From positions 248,001 through 312,000 of the forward strand of contig CANTFL010001490.1 in NCBI GenBank assembly GCA_947650285.1: a stretch of DNA of 64,000 nucleotides. The letters are read 5' to 3'. A model generated the notes under the pieces. It had not been told where the DNA came from. It made no database searches and saw only the letters and a list, made by a program, of their open reading frames with translations. This document shows, in pieces, positions 31,110-42,878 of this stretch (positions within the stretch are counted from its first letter, which is position 1; each line of letters starts with the position of its first letter). A program made the translations under genes and the position numbers. This DNA is from Hyaloperonospora brassicae (Eukaryota; Oomycota; Peronosporomycetes; Peronosporales; Peronosporaceae).

Positions 31110-32564
31110 TATAATTTGTGCTGATCGTAAATGTTTGTCGAACCCATTCTTATTCAAGTACAGGGATTTCGCTCGATGCTATACATGCACGATACATTTA
31201 TAACATGTTCCTTAGCCGCTCTTTCAAGTTATCGAATGGTCTAAAAACAATTGCATAAATATATGTAGCTTTGGATTCCAAGCTTTAAAATTCCGCCAGG
31301 TTAGAAATAGGAAAGAATACCAATTTGACGTCTCGTCAGAGCAAGCCGTCAATCTCTACTATCTTGAGCTTGCTGATGTCGACTTTGATACAGAGATTCG
31401 ACGCACACGTATCTGTCCGGGAACAGGATCACGAGATTGATGTTATCGCATCCACCTAATCTTTATCCCACCCTATTGTGTCATCAGCACTGTCGGCTAT
31501 GAGTCTGTCGGTGGGTAAAGCATTATTGTTGTAGCCGCGTCAAGTTCATTTTGCATAAACTTGGCGATCCTGGTATGGTGTTTGCCTCTATCAAAGTAGA
31601 CAAGAACATAGTGCTGAAAGCTGTGTCAACAACACAAACAGTATGTATATCGACACGTGTCCATTCGATATCGATCAGATGGGCAAAATTTGTGATGTTA
31701 AGTGCGAAGCTAAGCAAATACACTTCATTTACAGTAGATGGCGCTATTCGTGTTATTCGGACGATGAAGAACTACTTAGGTGAAAAGATGCGTCTGGTAA
31801 GCCAACCACATTAATGACACTGTAAATTGCCCCGACCCTTCATGCAAACCAAAGTGCAGACGAAGCGCGATATTGGTCGAAAGCGTTTAAGTGAATGTAA
31901 GACGTGATTTGTATGTAATTTGGTGAGGTCACGCAGTGCTTGGTTTTATAATATTACCCTAACTATGTTTCGCTGAAAGCATGCGTGTGGACGTCCTGCT
32001 CACTACTCAATTCGCGCATCTAGCGCATGTTGAATAATTTATTGGCTACAGCTATATTCAATACCAGTCAATATATATTTTAACGCCAACACCAAGCTAA
32101 ATAATATCTGCAAATATAGTGTAGAAATTGGCATTCTTGTCTGATGCCAATATTGTGGATGGATTAAAATGATTAACGCGTAAAATACATCAAAACATAC
32201 ATCTAAGTTTTCTAATTTAAAGAAAATACATTAAGATAAATATGCCTAAGCATAATGCTTAGGCCATGTGACGTCTACTGTGTTACATTATGTACGAAGT
32301 TTGCAATTCGTGCGTTATTTTTTGTAAGTCTATTTGCTAAAGCGCCAAATGGAAGAAAGAAGCGGAGATATAGGTGGGGTACAATTCTAATAAGGTTATC
32401 AGTCATAAAGTGTCCTTCCTGTACGTACTATTCGGTATTCTTCTGCTCAACTGGGCAACAAGCGTGCAAGTGTGTGTGTTGTAGCGAATACATGCTATAA
32501 TACATCCAGCACACATGTCAGCTTCAACAAACGCCACTACTTGCCACGAACACAAAGTGATGCA
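31110..32564. other. AT-rich intergenic region, possible copia-like scraps
   Basis: A frame at about 31530-31814 reads HKLGDPGMVFASIK and, later, AKLSKYTSF, vaguely like the GAG-pre-integrase region of Ty1/copia polyproteins. This is too weak to call. Nothing else was seen. Confidence 0.25.
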
Positions 32565-32569
32565 GTATC

Positions 32570-32960
32570 TGTAACGGGGCAGCCCGTTACATGGAAATTG
32601 TCACTTTAAGGAAAGTGACAATAAAGAATATTAAGTTGGATATTCTTTTAACAATATCACCAATAGTGGTGATATTGATGGGCCGACCAAAGAGTCTGTT
32701 CATTGGTTGATACCTTGATGATATCAACCCACCAATCGCCGCAAGACGCGCGCAATGAGTGGTGACGAGACGTCACCATACACTCAGTTTTATAGTATAA
32801 TTAAGTTAAGTCAAACAGATAGACAGTGGTTAAAGACTTAATTATAATAATATATCAGTTCTGCTTTTACCTTATCTACGCTTCCTCGTTCGCCTCGTGT
32901 ACGTCTGTCGGGCGCACCGAAACCCTTGCGTTAAGTTACGCAAGGGTGTGCCCCGTTACA
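32570..32960 (+). repeat. 5' LTR of element 1
   Basis: TG...CA-type LTR, TGTAACGGGG to CCCCGTTACA. It contains the same series of short hairpins as the other LTRs. Confidence 0.95.
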
Positions 32961-33004
32961 CCTGGTAGCACTTTTTAGTCCTTCCAAGGACCACAACATC
33001 CAAC

Positions 33005-34157
33005 ATGAACATGTTGGACGAAGAAGAAACCTTTCACGCCACGCGTAAAGGGCTACCCATTTGAGTGACATCGAATGGGGTGCGGTAGAACGAATGAGTT
33101 CTACCGTAGGCGAGTTCGCCATTAGCGTCATGTTGGAGTCTCTAGACAGAGACCAACAACATGCCGCTATAGCCAAGTTCATTCAAAATGAACTTGTCGC
33201 CGAAAGGGAGAAAGTAGCCTTGCTTCACCAGCAAGGCTCTCAACAGGCCGAGTAGTTGAGAGAACTCGGTGCTCAACAGACAGAGCTGTTGATACAGCAG
33301 CAATTCCATGCTGCTGTGGGCGGGACGGCGCATGCGCGTCGTCCCGAAGTCATGAAAGTTGACATCTCCAAGTACAGTGGAGTCCCGGAAGACTCCCTGT
33401 TACTGTGGTTTGTCGAAATCGACAGAGCCCTAAGTGCTCGTCGCGTCGAAGATGAGCAAATGAAACTCACATTTGCTCAAACCCACTTGGCAGGGCGTGC
33501 CAAAACTTGGTCCCTGGGGCTCGAGAGTAGCAACCCACATGTGTTTAGGTCGCTAGATGATTTCAAGTCCCGGCTCAGACAAACGTTTGAGCCGCCACGG
33601 GCTGAGTTCAGGGCTCGTTCAGAGCTCCTGAAACTCAAGCAGGGTAAGCGTGATGTGCACGCTTACGCACAACATATACGACTCCTTGCGAGTAGTATAA
33701 CTGCAAACCCAGTTCATGAACACACGTTGATCACGATGTTCATGCAAGGGCTCGCAGAAGGGCCCGTCAGGAGCCACCTGTTCCGCCTTGAGCTGAATAC
33801 GCTGGAAGATGCGATATCAGTCGCGGAACAGGAAGACTTTAGCATGAGACAGGCTCATGCTAGCTCAAACTCTTATCGTCCACCGAGACGACAAGATATC
33901 GGGGGTCCAGAACCAATGGACCTCTGCTATGTTGAGAGCGAGAGACCTCGCTCTTCGAACAACAAGCGATTGCAGAGGTGCAATCGCTGTCAGAAGTGAG
34001 GGCACTACGCATACGAGTGTAGTGCTCCACGCCCAGTACCAAGCAGTACTGAGCGAAATGGACGACCATTTGCCAGAAAGGGCAATGGGCGTGGGTCCAG
34101 CGCTGTTGCGAAGCCGCGACAGCGAGACGGACCATCAAAAAATGGTCGGGGTCAGTA
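33005..34157 (+). pseudogene. Broken gag of element 1
   Basis: Aligns along its length with the intact gag at 42879-44033. A one-base deletion near 33047-33052 shifts the frame, an in-frame TAG occurs at 33253-33255, and a TGA at 33997-33999 interrupts the CCHC zinc knuckle (CNRCQK then stop, where element 2 reads KLGHYAYEC). The frameshift-site region that follows is kept. Confidence 0.9.
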
Positions 34158-37100
34158 GGGGCGGAGCGCCCTACTGATGTAGCAACCTCAAGAGAATTTG
34201 CAAATCTCTTGACGAAAGTTGCTCCAGATACACAATCATTGTGTGTCTCTGCACCTGGTGATGACGTTTCGCTCATCACCTTGAAGTTGGAAGCGACAAA
34301 TGATTTGTCGCTTCGTGCCCTAGTAGACTGTGGGGCGTCGAACAACTTTGTTCGTCGCCAGACACTAGAGGGTCGTAGGCTCGAGTTCGTTGAGCGCGAC
34401 ATTCCCCTCACAAGGATGACGGTGCGCCTTGCAACAGGCGCATCGATAACCGTTGAGGAACGTGTAGTAGGAATCCACTACACGTTAGAGGGCTAACAGT
34501 ACGATGATGACTTCATCGTACTAGATCTGGATGACAAATTTGATGTCATCCTGGGATTACCTTGGCTCAGAAAGTACGAGCCAAGGGTGAGCTGGCAGCA
34601 TCGATCCGTGAAGATGCCTGCTGCTTGTTCATCAGATGGCCATCTGATGAACATCTTTGAGCGTCCACAAGCGTGTGGATGTACTGCGATTGAGTGCGAT
34701 GGCCTCACTTGCGATACGGTCGTTAGCAAGACTGCACAAGATCACAGTGTAGTTGATCACTACACTGTGGAGCAAGCTCCCGGCGGCTGTACAGAAGTAC
34801 AGGCAGCGCCGAAGGTCTACCACTCGAATAAGTCGAGTGGACCGGGACATGGATGGATGCCTAGCGGGCAGCATCTTAGAAGAAAGAAACCTGTTGCCCC
34901 CAAGGGGCAACATGTAAATCCTAGGTCGACTGGAGAGTCGACCGTAGAGTATCGGTGCCTGACTGTGGTTGCACATCCACAGTCGAAAAACGTCAAGGGA
35001 ATAAGTACCCACGTACTTGAGGAAGGAATTCCTCAAGAGTCACTTGCAGAGGGATCAGGCCCTCAGCAACCTGTGGAAGCAAGTTCCCAGGAAGAAACCG
35101 AGACGTTGAACGTCTTGGTTAATGACGGATCAAGCGTAGGCGCTTATACGCTTGATCTGATTGTGCCTCCGAGGTTAACTTCGGAGATAACTCAGTTGCC
35201 AACGCTAGAACCGAAACGGTTCTTGCGTGATCTGCGTAGTGGCAAAGTCAAGCAGATCTGCATACTCGTCACGGAGGATGAGTATGTGGTCGATATTCGG
35301 CCGGCAACAGTGTTTGCTGAGAACGAACGGGTTCTCAGCAGCTCATCGATGGACGAAAGTGTCCTCGATGAGAAGACTCGGATTGAGCGATACACGTCTA
35401 AATCCTGGGAGTCACTTCAGGCAAATCCTTTGTTTAAGGATTTGATCGAATTCAAGGATGTGTTCCCTGAATCCGTACCTTGCGAGTTGCCTAAGGACAA
35501 AGGCACTCGACACGAGATCGAGCTCAAACCGGGCTCGAAGTACTGTGTCATGAAGCAGTGGCCACTGCCTCGTGAACAAGTGATAGCGATCGACAAGTTC
35601 TTTGCCGATCGCTTAGCAGCGGGCCATGTAATAGAATCAACATCCCCTCACAGCTCTCCTACCTTCTGTGTGCGAAGTGCCACAGGACGATGGAGGATAG
35701 TGCACGCATTCAATAAATTGAATGCTGCAACGGTACCGGCTCAGACGCCGATACCGAGGAAGGACGTAATTATAGATGGTATGTCAAAGAGTACCATCTT
35801 TTCGTCCATGGATCTGATGGATGGGTTCTATCAGATCCTCATGCGTGAACGAGACATCCCGTTCACGGCAGTGAGTACCCCCAGCGGGATGCTATGGGAG
35901 TGGCTAGTGATGCCACAGGGGCTGAGTAATGCCCCTGCAACATATAACAGATGTGTCACAAATCTGTTGAGACCGGTGCGAGACTTCGCACCGAGTTACT
36001 TCGACGATGTGTTCGTCCATAGCCGGGCTATGGATGGAAGGACGGACGTTGAAGTTCACAGAGCTCACGTTCGTCAGGTTCTTCAACTTATGCGCAAGTA
36101 TAAGTTGTACGCCAACCTCAAGAAGTGTATATTCGCGGCTAGCGAAATACCACTTCTTGGGTGCATCGTGGGTAAACACGGCGTACGCCCTGATCCCGAA
36201 AAGATCAAGGCGATCACCGACTGGCCAGTGCTAGTCGATGTCAAGGGACTAAGGAAGTTCCTTGGTCTAGCGGCGTACTTGCACAAGTACTCGCGCAACT
36301 ACGCCGAGATGAATGTTCATCTTTCTTGCTTGCTCAAGAAAAATGTCAAGTGGTCATGGGACGCTGAGTGCCAGCGTTCCTTTGAAGGTATCAAGCGAAG
36401 CTTGATGCAATCGCCGATCTTGGCGATTGCAGATCAGGACAGACCATTTCATGTGGTCTGTGACGCCAGCGATTTCGCAATCGGCTGTGCGTTAATGCAG
36501 TTCGATGCAGATGGCGCGGAGCGCGTCATCTGTTATCAATCGCGTCAGCTGCAAGCAGCTGAGCGCAATTACTCAGTGCATGACAAGGAACTCCTTGCCA
36601 TGAAGTACGCACTGGTTAAGTTTCGCGTCTATATCTTGGGAGATAGACCGTTCATCGTCTATACGGACCATGCGTCATTACGCACGGCCGTAAACAGCCC
36701 ACACCTCTCGCAAAGAATGGCGAGGTGGCTGTCTTTCTTCGCGGAGTACAAACCGGGACGACTCAATGTCGTCGCGGATGCGCTTTCGCGCCGGCCCGAT
36801 TTAGAGCCGGACGCACAATCCAACAGTGAGGATAAGCCCACTGTTGCGACACTGTCAGTCAGTGTCCCGTCGTCAAGTTTACTTGACGACGTACGAAAGG
36901 CATACGCGGAAGATAAGATTCTTCTGCGATTGGTGGATCATCTGGTGAATCCATCCAGTAAATCCATGAGGGATTTACCGGCTTTGTACCGATCCTCATC
37001 GGATCGGTATAGTACACGCAACGAATTGCTGTACTATACAGCTGTTGCCGACGACACGCCTCGTGTCGTCGTACCCGCTCATCATGATTTGCGATTGCGC

Positions 37101-39130
37101 ATCATGTATGAGTGTCACGATGCCCCAACAAGTGGCCATCGTGGTAGAGAAAAGACTTACCTCACGGTAAGTCGCGACTTTTACTGGCCCCGCCAGTATC
37201 AGTTTGTCCGCAAGTACATCCGTGCTTGCGAGGTTTGTCAACGAGTGAAGCCTAGTCCTTCATCCCGTGCGCCATTGCAGCCTCTGCCTGTTCCGACAGA
37301 GTGCTGGCAGTCCGTTTCAATGGACTTCGTCTTCGGGTTTCCCGAAGACGCTCACAAGAATAATGGTATTCTTGTGTTTGTAGACCGATTCAGCAAGATG
37401 GTCCATCTTGCTGCTGTCCCTGAGTCAATCAAGGCTCAAGGTTGTGCTCGTGTCTTTCTAGACACGGTCTTTAGACTCCACGGGTTACCCCGTGAACTCG
37501 TATCCGACCGTGACCCTCGGTTCACGGCGGCATTTTGGCAAACTGTGTTCCGTTCTCTTGGAACACGATTGAAGATGTCTAATTCTGACCATCCTGAAAC
37601 AGATGGTCAGACGGAACGTGCGAACCGTGTCCTCAAAGAGATCCTTCGAGGATATGTTCACTCGTTTCCGAGTTGGAGCGAAATCCTACCCATGGTGGAA
37701 TTCGCCATCAATAATTCGGTGCATGCTTCCACACAGCACACGCCGTTTTACGTGAATGGCCTACGCCATCTACGTGTGCCCGCCCTTCTAGAGTGTGACT
37801 CTTGGATAAGAGGGGTGGGACTCGCTCGAGCAAAATCGTTTTGGCTCTTGCTCATCACGTGTCGACGTAACGTCGCCACGTATGATGCCGATATCGATCA
37901 GGTCGACATCGATGGAGAAGATCACCTCAATAATAGCGACGACGCTATTATCGACTCGGATGATGATGACGATGCTGGTGTATTCAGCATCGCCAAGGAT
38001 TATTTCAGCGAGAAGGAATATCACCTCAATAATAGCGACGACGCTTTTATTGACTCGGATGATGATGACGATGCTGGTATATTCAGCATCGTCAACGATT
38101 ATTCCAGCGAGGAAGAAGACAACCTCGCTGAAGAAGAGAACAACCTCTTAGCAGTGCGCACGAAGCGCACTGAAAGACAAAACAAAGAGTCAGCAGAGAA
38201 CTTCCTGCTGACTCGAGAGGCGGTAGTCCGTTTCGTTCAGGACTCCATACTAAACGCGGTGGACCGCCAGAAACGGAACGCAGACAAGAATGGAAGAGCA
38301 AATGTTATTTCATTTAAGGTTAACAACCTAGTACTACTGTCTACGGTAAACTTACCTGGACATGCAGTCACTAGTGTCGGCAGTAGTAAACTACTGCCGA
38401 AGTACATTGGACCGTTTCGAGTGTTGCATCGCAAGGGCAATGCATACACGATCAAATTGCCACGTAAGATACGCACGCATCCTACGTTTTACGTGGGGAG
38501 GCTCATGCCGTACTGTCATTACGAGCCTTCTTCTTCCGATGAAGATAGCCCCCACGTTCAAAAACATCCATCAAGTTCTTGCGTTCGCGCTCCAGACGAT
38601 CCGTCTGGTCGCGCAGATATGATACCTCGGAACTCAACCGAGATATCTCCCCGCGAGCTGTCGCCAGCTCGCCGAATAGGGAGCGGACATCCCGCTCGAC
38701 CTGAAGCTGCGCTGTGGCATAATCGGCGCGATCTCTCTCCCGATCATCCTCGCGATCCTTTTGGTTCTTCCGCACGGTATCAGACAAATCGTAGCGCCGA
38801 TCGCGCTCGTGCTTCAAGTCAGCGCGCAATTCATCGATTGCGCGATCCATCTCGTAAGGGTCGAGATGGTGAGCCGAATCATCTATAGGAGGTCTTTCCT
38901 CCTCCACCACATCCTTTGGTGGATGCCCACGGTGATCAACGCTTTCTAGTGGAGCGTATCTTGAATCACCGTGACGATTCAGGATCAAGGACGAGCTAAC
39001 TCGTCCAGTGGCGGGGGTATCCACCCTCTTGGAACAGATGGGAGCCCCACTCTCAGCTGTTGATGGATGTTGAAGGTCTCGTCCGCCAGTATGACGAGAC
39101 TCATTCGATTGGCCCTGTGGCCCATCGGTA
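34158..39130 (+). pseudogene. Broken pol of element 1
   Basis: Protease, reverse transcriptase (YFDD), RNase H and integrase are recognisable, and most of the reading frame (34587-38888) is open. Lesions relative to element 2: a TAA at 34494-34496 after the protease region; an 18-base deletion removing six residues at the end of RNase H (near 36748); frame-shifting indels after the integrase core near 37810-37870; a 99-base tandem duplication (37921-38118) in the acidic linker; and a TAG at 38886-38888 that cuts off the chromodomain. Confidence 0.9.
37921..38118 (+). repeat. 99-base tandem duplication within pol of element 1
   Basis: Two copies of a 99-base unit (37921-38019, 38020-38118) encode the acidic linker with DSDDDDDAG. 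Element 2 has a single copy. The frame is preserved. Confidence 0.9.
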
Positions 39131-40110
39131 AATACGCGCCCTAGGCGCTTGTAGACGGATTGCAAGTTTGCAATCGCGTCACGCATCTCAGCCGAGATGT
39201 GTGCCCTTCCCCAGGGCGAACTTAGGGAATATACGTCCCTATGTGCACGCTGCGAGTTGTCGACACAACTCGCACAAGGGTCTCCCCATGTGAGGCAAAG
39301 AATGTCTGCTTCACTCGACAAACAGTGCAACCGGTACCTAGCACCGGTTGGCGTTCGCTTTTCGAACCTGAGGCGTGTCGCCTCAAGTTTCTTGAGCCAC
39401 CCTTCTCGTCCAAAATTCTTTACGTTTTGGACGAACGCGTTCCACGCAGCCAAAAGCGAGTCCTTGTCACTCTTTTGGTTGCCATTGTACCATCGATGTC
39501 TAAGAAAGACATCGAGATAAAATTCTTCCTCAGCGCGAAAGTTCTTCGCGCTGGAACTCAAGCCGTGAAGCTCGGTTGCATCGAATAAGGGTATTCGATG
39601 GTTTTGGCTTGTCTCGTGAGACAAGCCATTGATGAGCCGTTCAGGCAAACGCCACGGCTTCAGCTCATCACGCTTTACAGTGGTGCCCTTGCCGGTACCA
39701 CAGTTCCCAGATTGACGACGGCTCGCGCCACCGTCATCACGCTCGTGCGAAGAGGCACGAGCCGGCGGTGGTAAGGAGTAATATTCCTCACCACCCTGAT
39801 CATCGTGATCACTGCCGAACAGGCTGTGATGCAAATCACAAGTCCGGTCGTTCGGCAGTGGCCTTGGCGAATACTGAGGAGTCGCCGGTTAGCGAGACGC
39901 CTCTGGAGCATTGCCCGAGTCAGACACGTCTGACTCGCCAGAATAGATGACCTCAACTTCGGGGTCATCATGCGCACGCGGTGTGGTGCCGCGTGCACCT
40001 GCAGCACCTGTTGCTGCAGGCGAAGAAGGAGCAGTAGAAGACGAATCGTCTGCCGCAGAGGCTGGCACAGCACCGGGCTGTGCGGGTCTTGAGTCACCTC
40101 GCATAGACAT
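38503..40110 (-). pseudogene. Antisense ORF of element 1, frameshifted
   Basis: Homologous to the intact antisense ORF of element 2. The N-terminal ~73 codons (40110-39889) and the remaining 443 codons (39834-38503) are in different frames, with a disrupted junction between them. The coiled-coil C-terminus and the central block ([31 protein letters not shown]) are well conserved. Confidence 0.8.
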
Positions 40111-40242
40111 GTTAACTATGCGAGGTCAAGCGGAAAGTGAATGGAACGGACCCAACAAGTGCTCCCTGTCCCAATGGTGGCCAACGGGTGGCCGCCATAT
40201 TTTCTATAGTCACACGGTGACTATCAGTTAAAGAGGGGGTGA

Positions 40243-40637
40243 TGTAACGGGGCAGCCCGTTACATGGAAATTGTCGTTTGAAGAGATAATGACAATAAAG
40301 AATATGAAGTTGGATATTCTTTTAACAATATCACCAATAGTGGTGATATTGATGGGTCGACCAAAGAGTCTGTTCATTGGTTGATATCTTGATGATATCA
40401 ACCCACCAATAGCCGCAAGACGCGCGCAATGAGTGGTGACGAGACGTCACCATACACTCAGTTATAATAGTATAATTAAGTTTAGTCAAACAGAGAGACA
40501 GTAATTAAAAGACTTAATTATATTAATATAACAGTTCTACTTTTACCTTACCTACGCTTCCTCGCTTGCCACGTGTACGTCTGTCGGGCGCACCGACACC
40601 CTTGCGTTAAGTTCACGCAAGGGTGTGCCCCGTTACA
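40243..40637 (+). repeat. 3' LTR of element 1
   Basis: Starts TGTAACGGGG just after the purine run AAAGAGGGGGTGA and ends CCGTTACA. It is followed by the GTATC target duplication. Confidence 0.95.
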
Positions 40638-40642
40638 GTATC

Positions 40643-41863
40643 GGTCGATACGATTGCAACCGCACAGCCGTATAAGCTTGCTGGTCACAGGAATGCATAG
40701 AAGTCTCTGAGAGAGGCGGAATAATTGTGTGTCGAGAGAAAAGGAAAACGTTGCAAAAGACTTGATCAGCAACCAATTTGACGACCGCAATATTGTTCAA
40801 ATTGTATTTTTGTCTAATTGCTGCAATCAAGATTCATAAAGCAGTACGAGATCTGATCCAGAATTCTCTACATAAATTGTCGCGATCTATAGCAATTTTC
40901 TCATTCGAATAAGATGTGCATATCGGTAGTGGCACTGCTTCAAGTTTAATATTTAATGTTCACCGTTATCTCTGACGACCTCGCTACTGCGAACTTTTCT
41001 GTTGAAAATGATACTCCATGTCCACCTTTCTCGTGCCACTCCGTTGATAGCCAAGCATTGCAATAGTTGGTTCGGAGTTTATGCCACGTTGTCGACCCCA
41101 TCCAGCGGCGTATTTCCCTGAAGCAAATGATTGCGAACTTGATCCACCGAGTTGAGATCTATCCCGGTAAACCACACCATGAAGCAGTCCTCGATTGAGA
41201 CCGAATGATGTCTACATTCACTCAACGACAATAGGTAAATGCGTAACATCACAAGTGGAGCTTCTAAATCAGATCGGCGACCATGCGTGGATATAACAAG
41301 GCTGGAAGGGGGTACATACAAAGAAGCTGGTGCTTTAAACCCGTAAATGGAGCTGTCAATGCCAGCAGCTTGAAAATCATACGTTGAAGTGTGAGTGCTG
41401 GTGTATCCAAGAGATAAGGAAATGTGCGTCATCGCGTGAAAGTACGCGCATGAATCAAATAGTGAAAGCCGTTGTTTGTCGTTTTTCGCTACGCGAATCG
41501 AAACTTGTTGTTTGACGATATCAATTGCCTCAGTGTCCTGTAATTAGCACGCAGCATTGCCCGCATAGCCTTCAACGGCATCTTCACTTATCTAGAGATA
41601 GGAAAGAGCACAAGCGCTTCTTGACTTCTTGCTATAGGTTGTGCACTAGATGAACACTTATATGCAGTAACAGCGGTTCTTCACAAAAACGTACATTGAA
41701 AAGCCGAGGGAAATCGCTGGTTGCACCTAGATAAACTTCGTGTACTCACACATTATCACTCTCTCACTCTTTACTGTTGCGAGAGTGGTCCGTCAAGACG
41801 CATCTGGTGCTGCCTTTTTCGTGTCGATCTAGATGCTCGGCCATCTGCTGGGCAGCTGTGTGG
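40643..41863. other. Spacer between the two retroelements
   Basis: Downstream of the effector gene's stop codon (minus strand). A minus-strand frame near 41079-41320 contains QGNTPLDGVDNVA, faintly ankyrin-like, but the evidence is not sufficient. No gene is called. Confidence 0.35.
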
Positions 41864-42444
41864 TCAGGTCTTCCTCCTACTTGACAGTCCCCGCGCAACA
41901 AGCATCTTGGATCGTTGTTGAGCGCTCAAGTAACGCACCAATGTGTCACGCATCATTCGTTCTGGATTAGACTTGTCGATGTGGTACACGAACATTTTCC
42001 AAGTATTGAAGTATGGGTTGCGAAGAAGATATTCTCCAATCATTGGAAAAGTAAAACCATGTTCTACCCCATACGCGGCGCACTTGTCGAGACCGAAGAG
42101 CTTGAATACATCGTCAGCTGAACGTACAAGCAATACACACCACTGTGCCAACTTTTGCTGCATCCTGGATGCGACGTGGCGCGATTCCGCATTCTCCGTG
42201 CGTAACAGCATGTTGATTGTCGATACCACCACGTTTTCATCGAGTCCCTTCATGAAGCTTATCACCGAATCCCAATTGTCCATGTCAGGTACCTGGACGA
42301 ATCTTAAAAAGACATTTTTTCTGCTACAGACAGGAAAGGTGCTTCTACGTCAAGCTGGATCCATGCCTGAGCAAAATGCGGAAACTTGTTTCCCCACGCA
42401 GCGTGTAGCGCTTCCATCTCACCAATCAGCCTGGAAGGCCTGAG
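41864..42444 (-). pseudogene. RXLR-like secreted effector, 3' part, separated by element 2
   Basis: The minus-strand continuation of the signal-peptide fragment at 50425-50612, cut at the CTGAG target site of element 2. It first reads HAAWGNKFPHFAQAW, then hits a stop at 42305-42307. One base appears to be missing in the A-run opposite 42316-42321, after which the frame MDNWDSVISFMKGLDE...DDVFKLFGLDKCAA...NTWKMFVYHID runs to a stop at 41864. The repeated W/L/Y-containing helices resemble LWY/WY-type modules of RXLR effectors. So there are two lesions: the retroelement and the frameshift. Part of the frame also reads from an internal ATG, but without a leader. Confidence 0.65.
42440..42444. 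repeat. Target site duplication of element 2, left copy (CTGAG)
   Basis: CTGAG immediately precedes the 5' LTR and recurs immediately after the 3' LTR at 50425-50429. Confidence 0.9.
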
Positions 42445-42834
42445 TGTAACGGGGCAGCCCGTTACATAATATTGTCACTTAAGGAAAGTGACAATAAAGA
42501 ATATAAAGATGGATATTCTTTAAACAATATCACCGAAGCGGTGATATTGAAGGGTCGATCAGAAGGGTCTGTTCATTGGTTGATATCGTGATGATATCAA
42601 CCCACCAATCGCCGCAAGACGCGCGCAATGAGTGGTGACGAGACGTCACCATACATGCAGTTATATTAGTATAATTGAATTAAGTCAAACGAAGAGACAG
42701 TAGTTTAAAGACTTAATTTATTAATATAACAGTTCTACTTTTACCCTACCTACGCTTCCTCGCTCGCCACGTGTACGTCCGTCGGGGCACCGAAATCCCT
42801 TGCGTTAAGTTACGCAAGGGTGTGCCCCGTTACA
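42445..42834 (+). repeat. 5' LTR of element 2
   Basis: 390 bases, TGTAACGGGG to CCCCGTTACA. Perfect hairpins inside: 42445-42466 (9 bp), 42471-42495 (10 bp), 42497-42520 (8 bp), 42525-42549 (11 bp), 42578-42602 (10 bp), 42634-42650 (7 bp) and 42797-42820 (9 bp). The only difference from the 3' LTR is T/A in the CGAAATCCC/CGAAAACCC region. Confidence 0.97.
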
Positions 42835-42836
42835 CC

Positions 42837-42844
42837 TGGTAGCA
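42837..42844 (+). promoter_or_regulatory. Primer-binding site, initiator-tRNA-Met-like
   Basis: TGGTAGCA lies two bases after the 5' LTR and would pair with a tRNA 3' end UGCUACCA, as found on eukaryotic initiator tRNA-Met. Element 1 has the same sequence after its 5' LTR. An 8-base match is short, so the tRNA identity is an inference. Confidence 0.65.
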
Positions 42845-42878
42845 CTTTGTAGTCCTTCCAAGGACCACATCATCCAAC

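Larger units (their letters stand above)
32570..40637 (+). mobile_element. Ty3/gypsy chromovirus LTR retrotransposon, element 1 (old, defective)
   Basis: A full-length element of 8068 bases with LTRs at both ends, a 5-base target duplication GTATC (32565-32569 and 40638-40642), and the order gag, protease, reverse transcriptase, RNase H, integrase. The two LTRs differ at roughly 25-30 positions plus small indels (about 7%, counted by eye), so the insertion is old. gag and pol carry several stops and frameshifts, listed under the individual entries. It is in the same orientation as element 2 and closely related to it. Confidence 0.95.

Noticed and set aside
31530..31814. Copia GAG-pre-integrase remnant
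   Set aside because: Only loose similarity to the HxLGHPG and C-x2-C regions; kept as a note, not a call.
42305..42345. A very short intron in the effector fragment instead of a frameshift
   Set aside because: GT and AG are present and would keep frame, but the intron would be about 35 bases, below the usual minimum, and effectors of this class are normally intronless.
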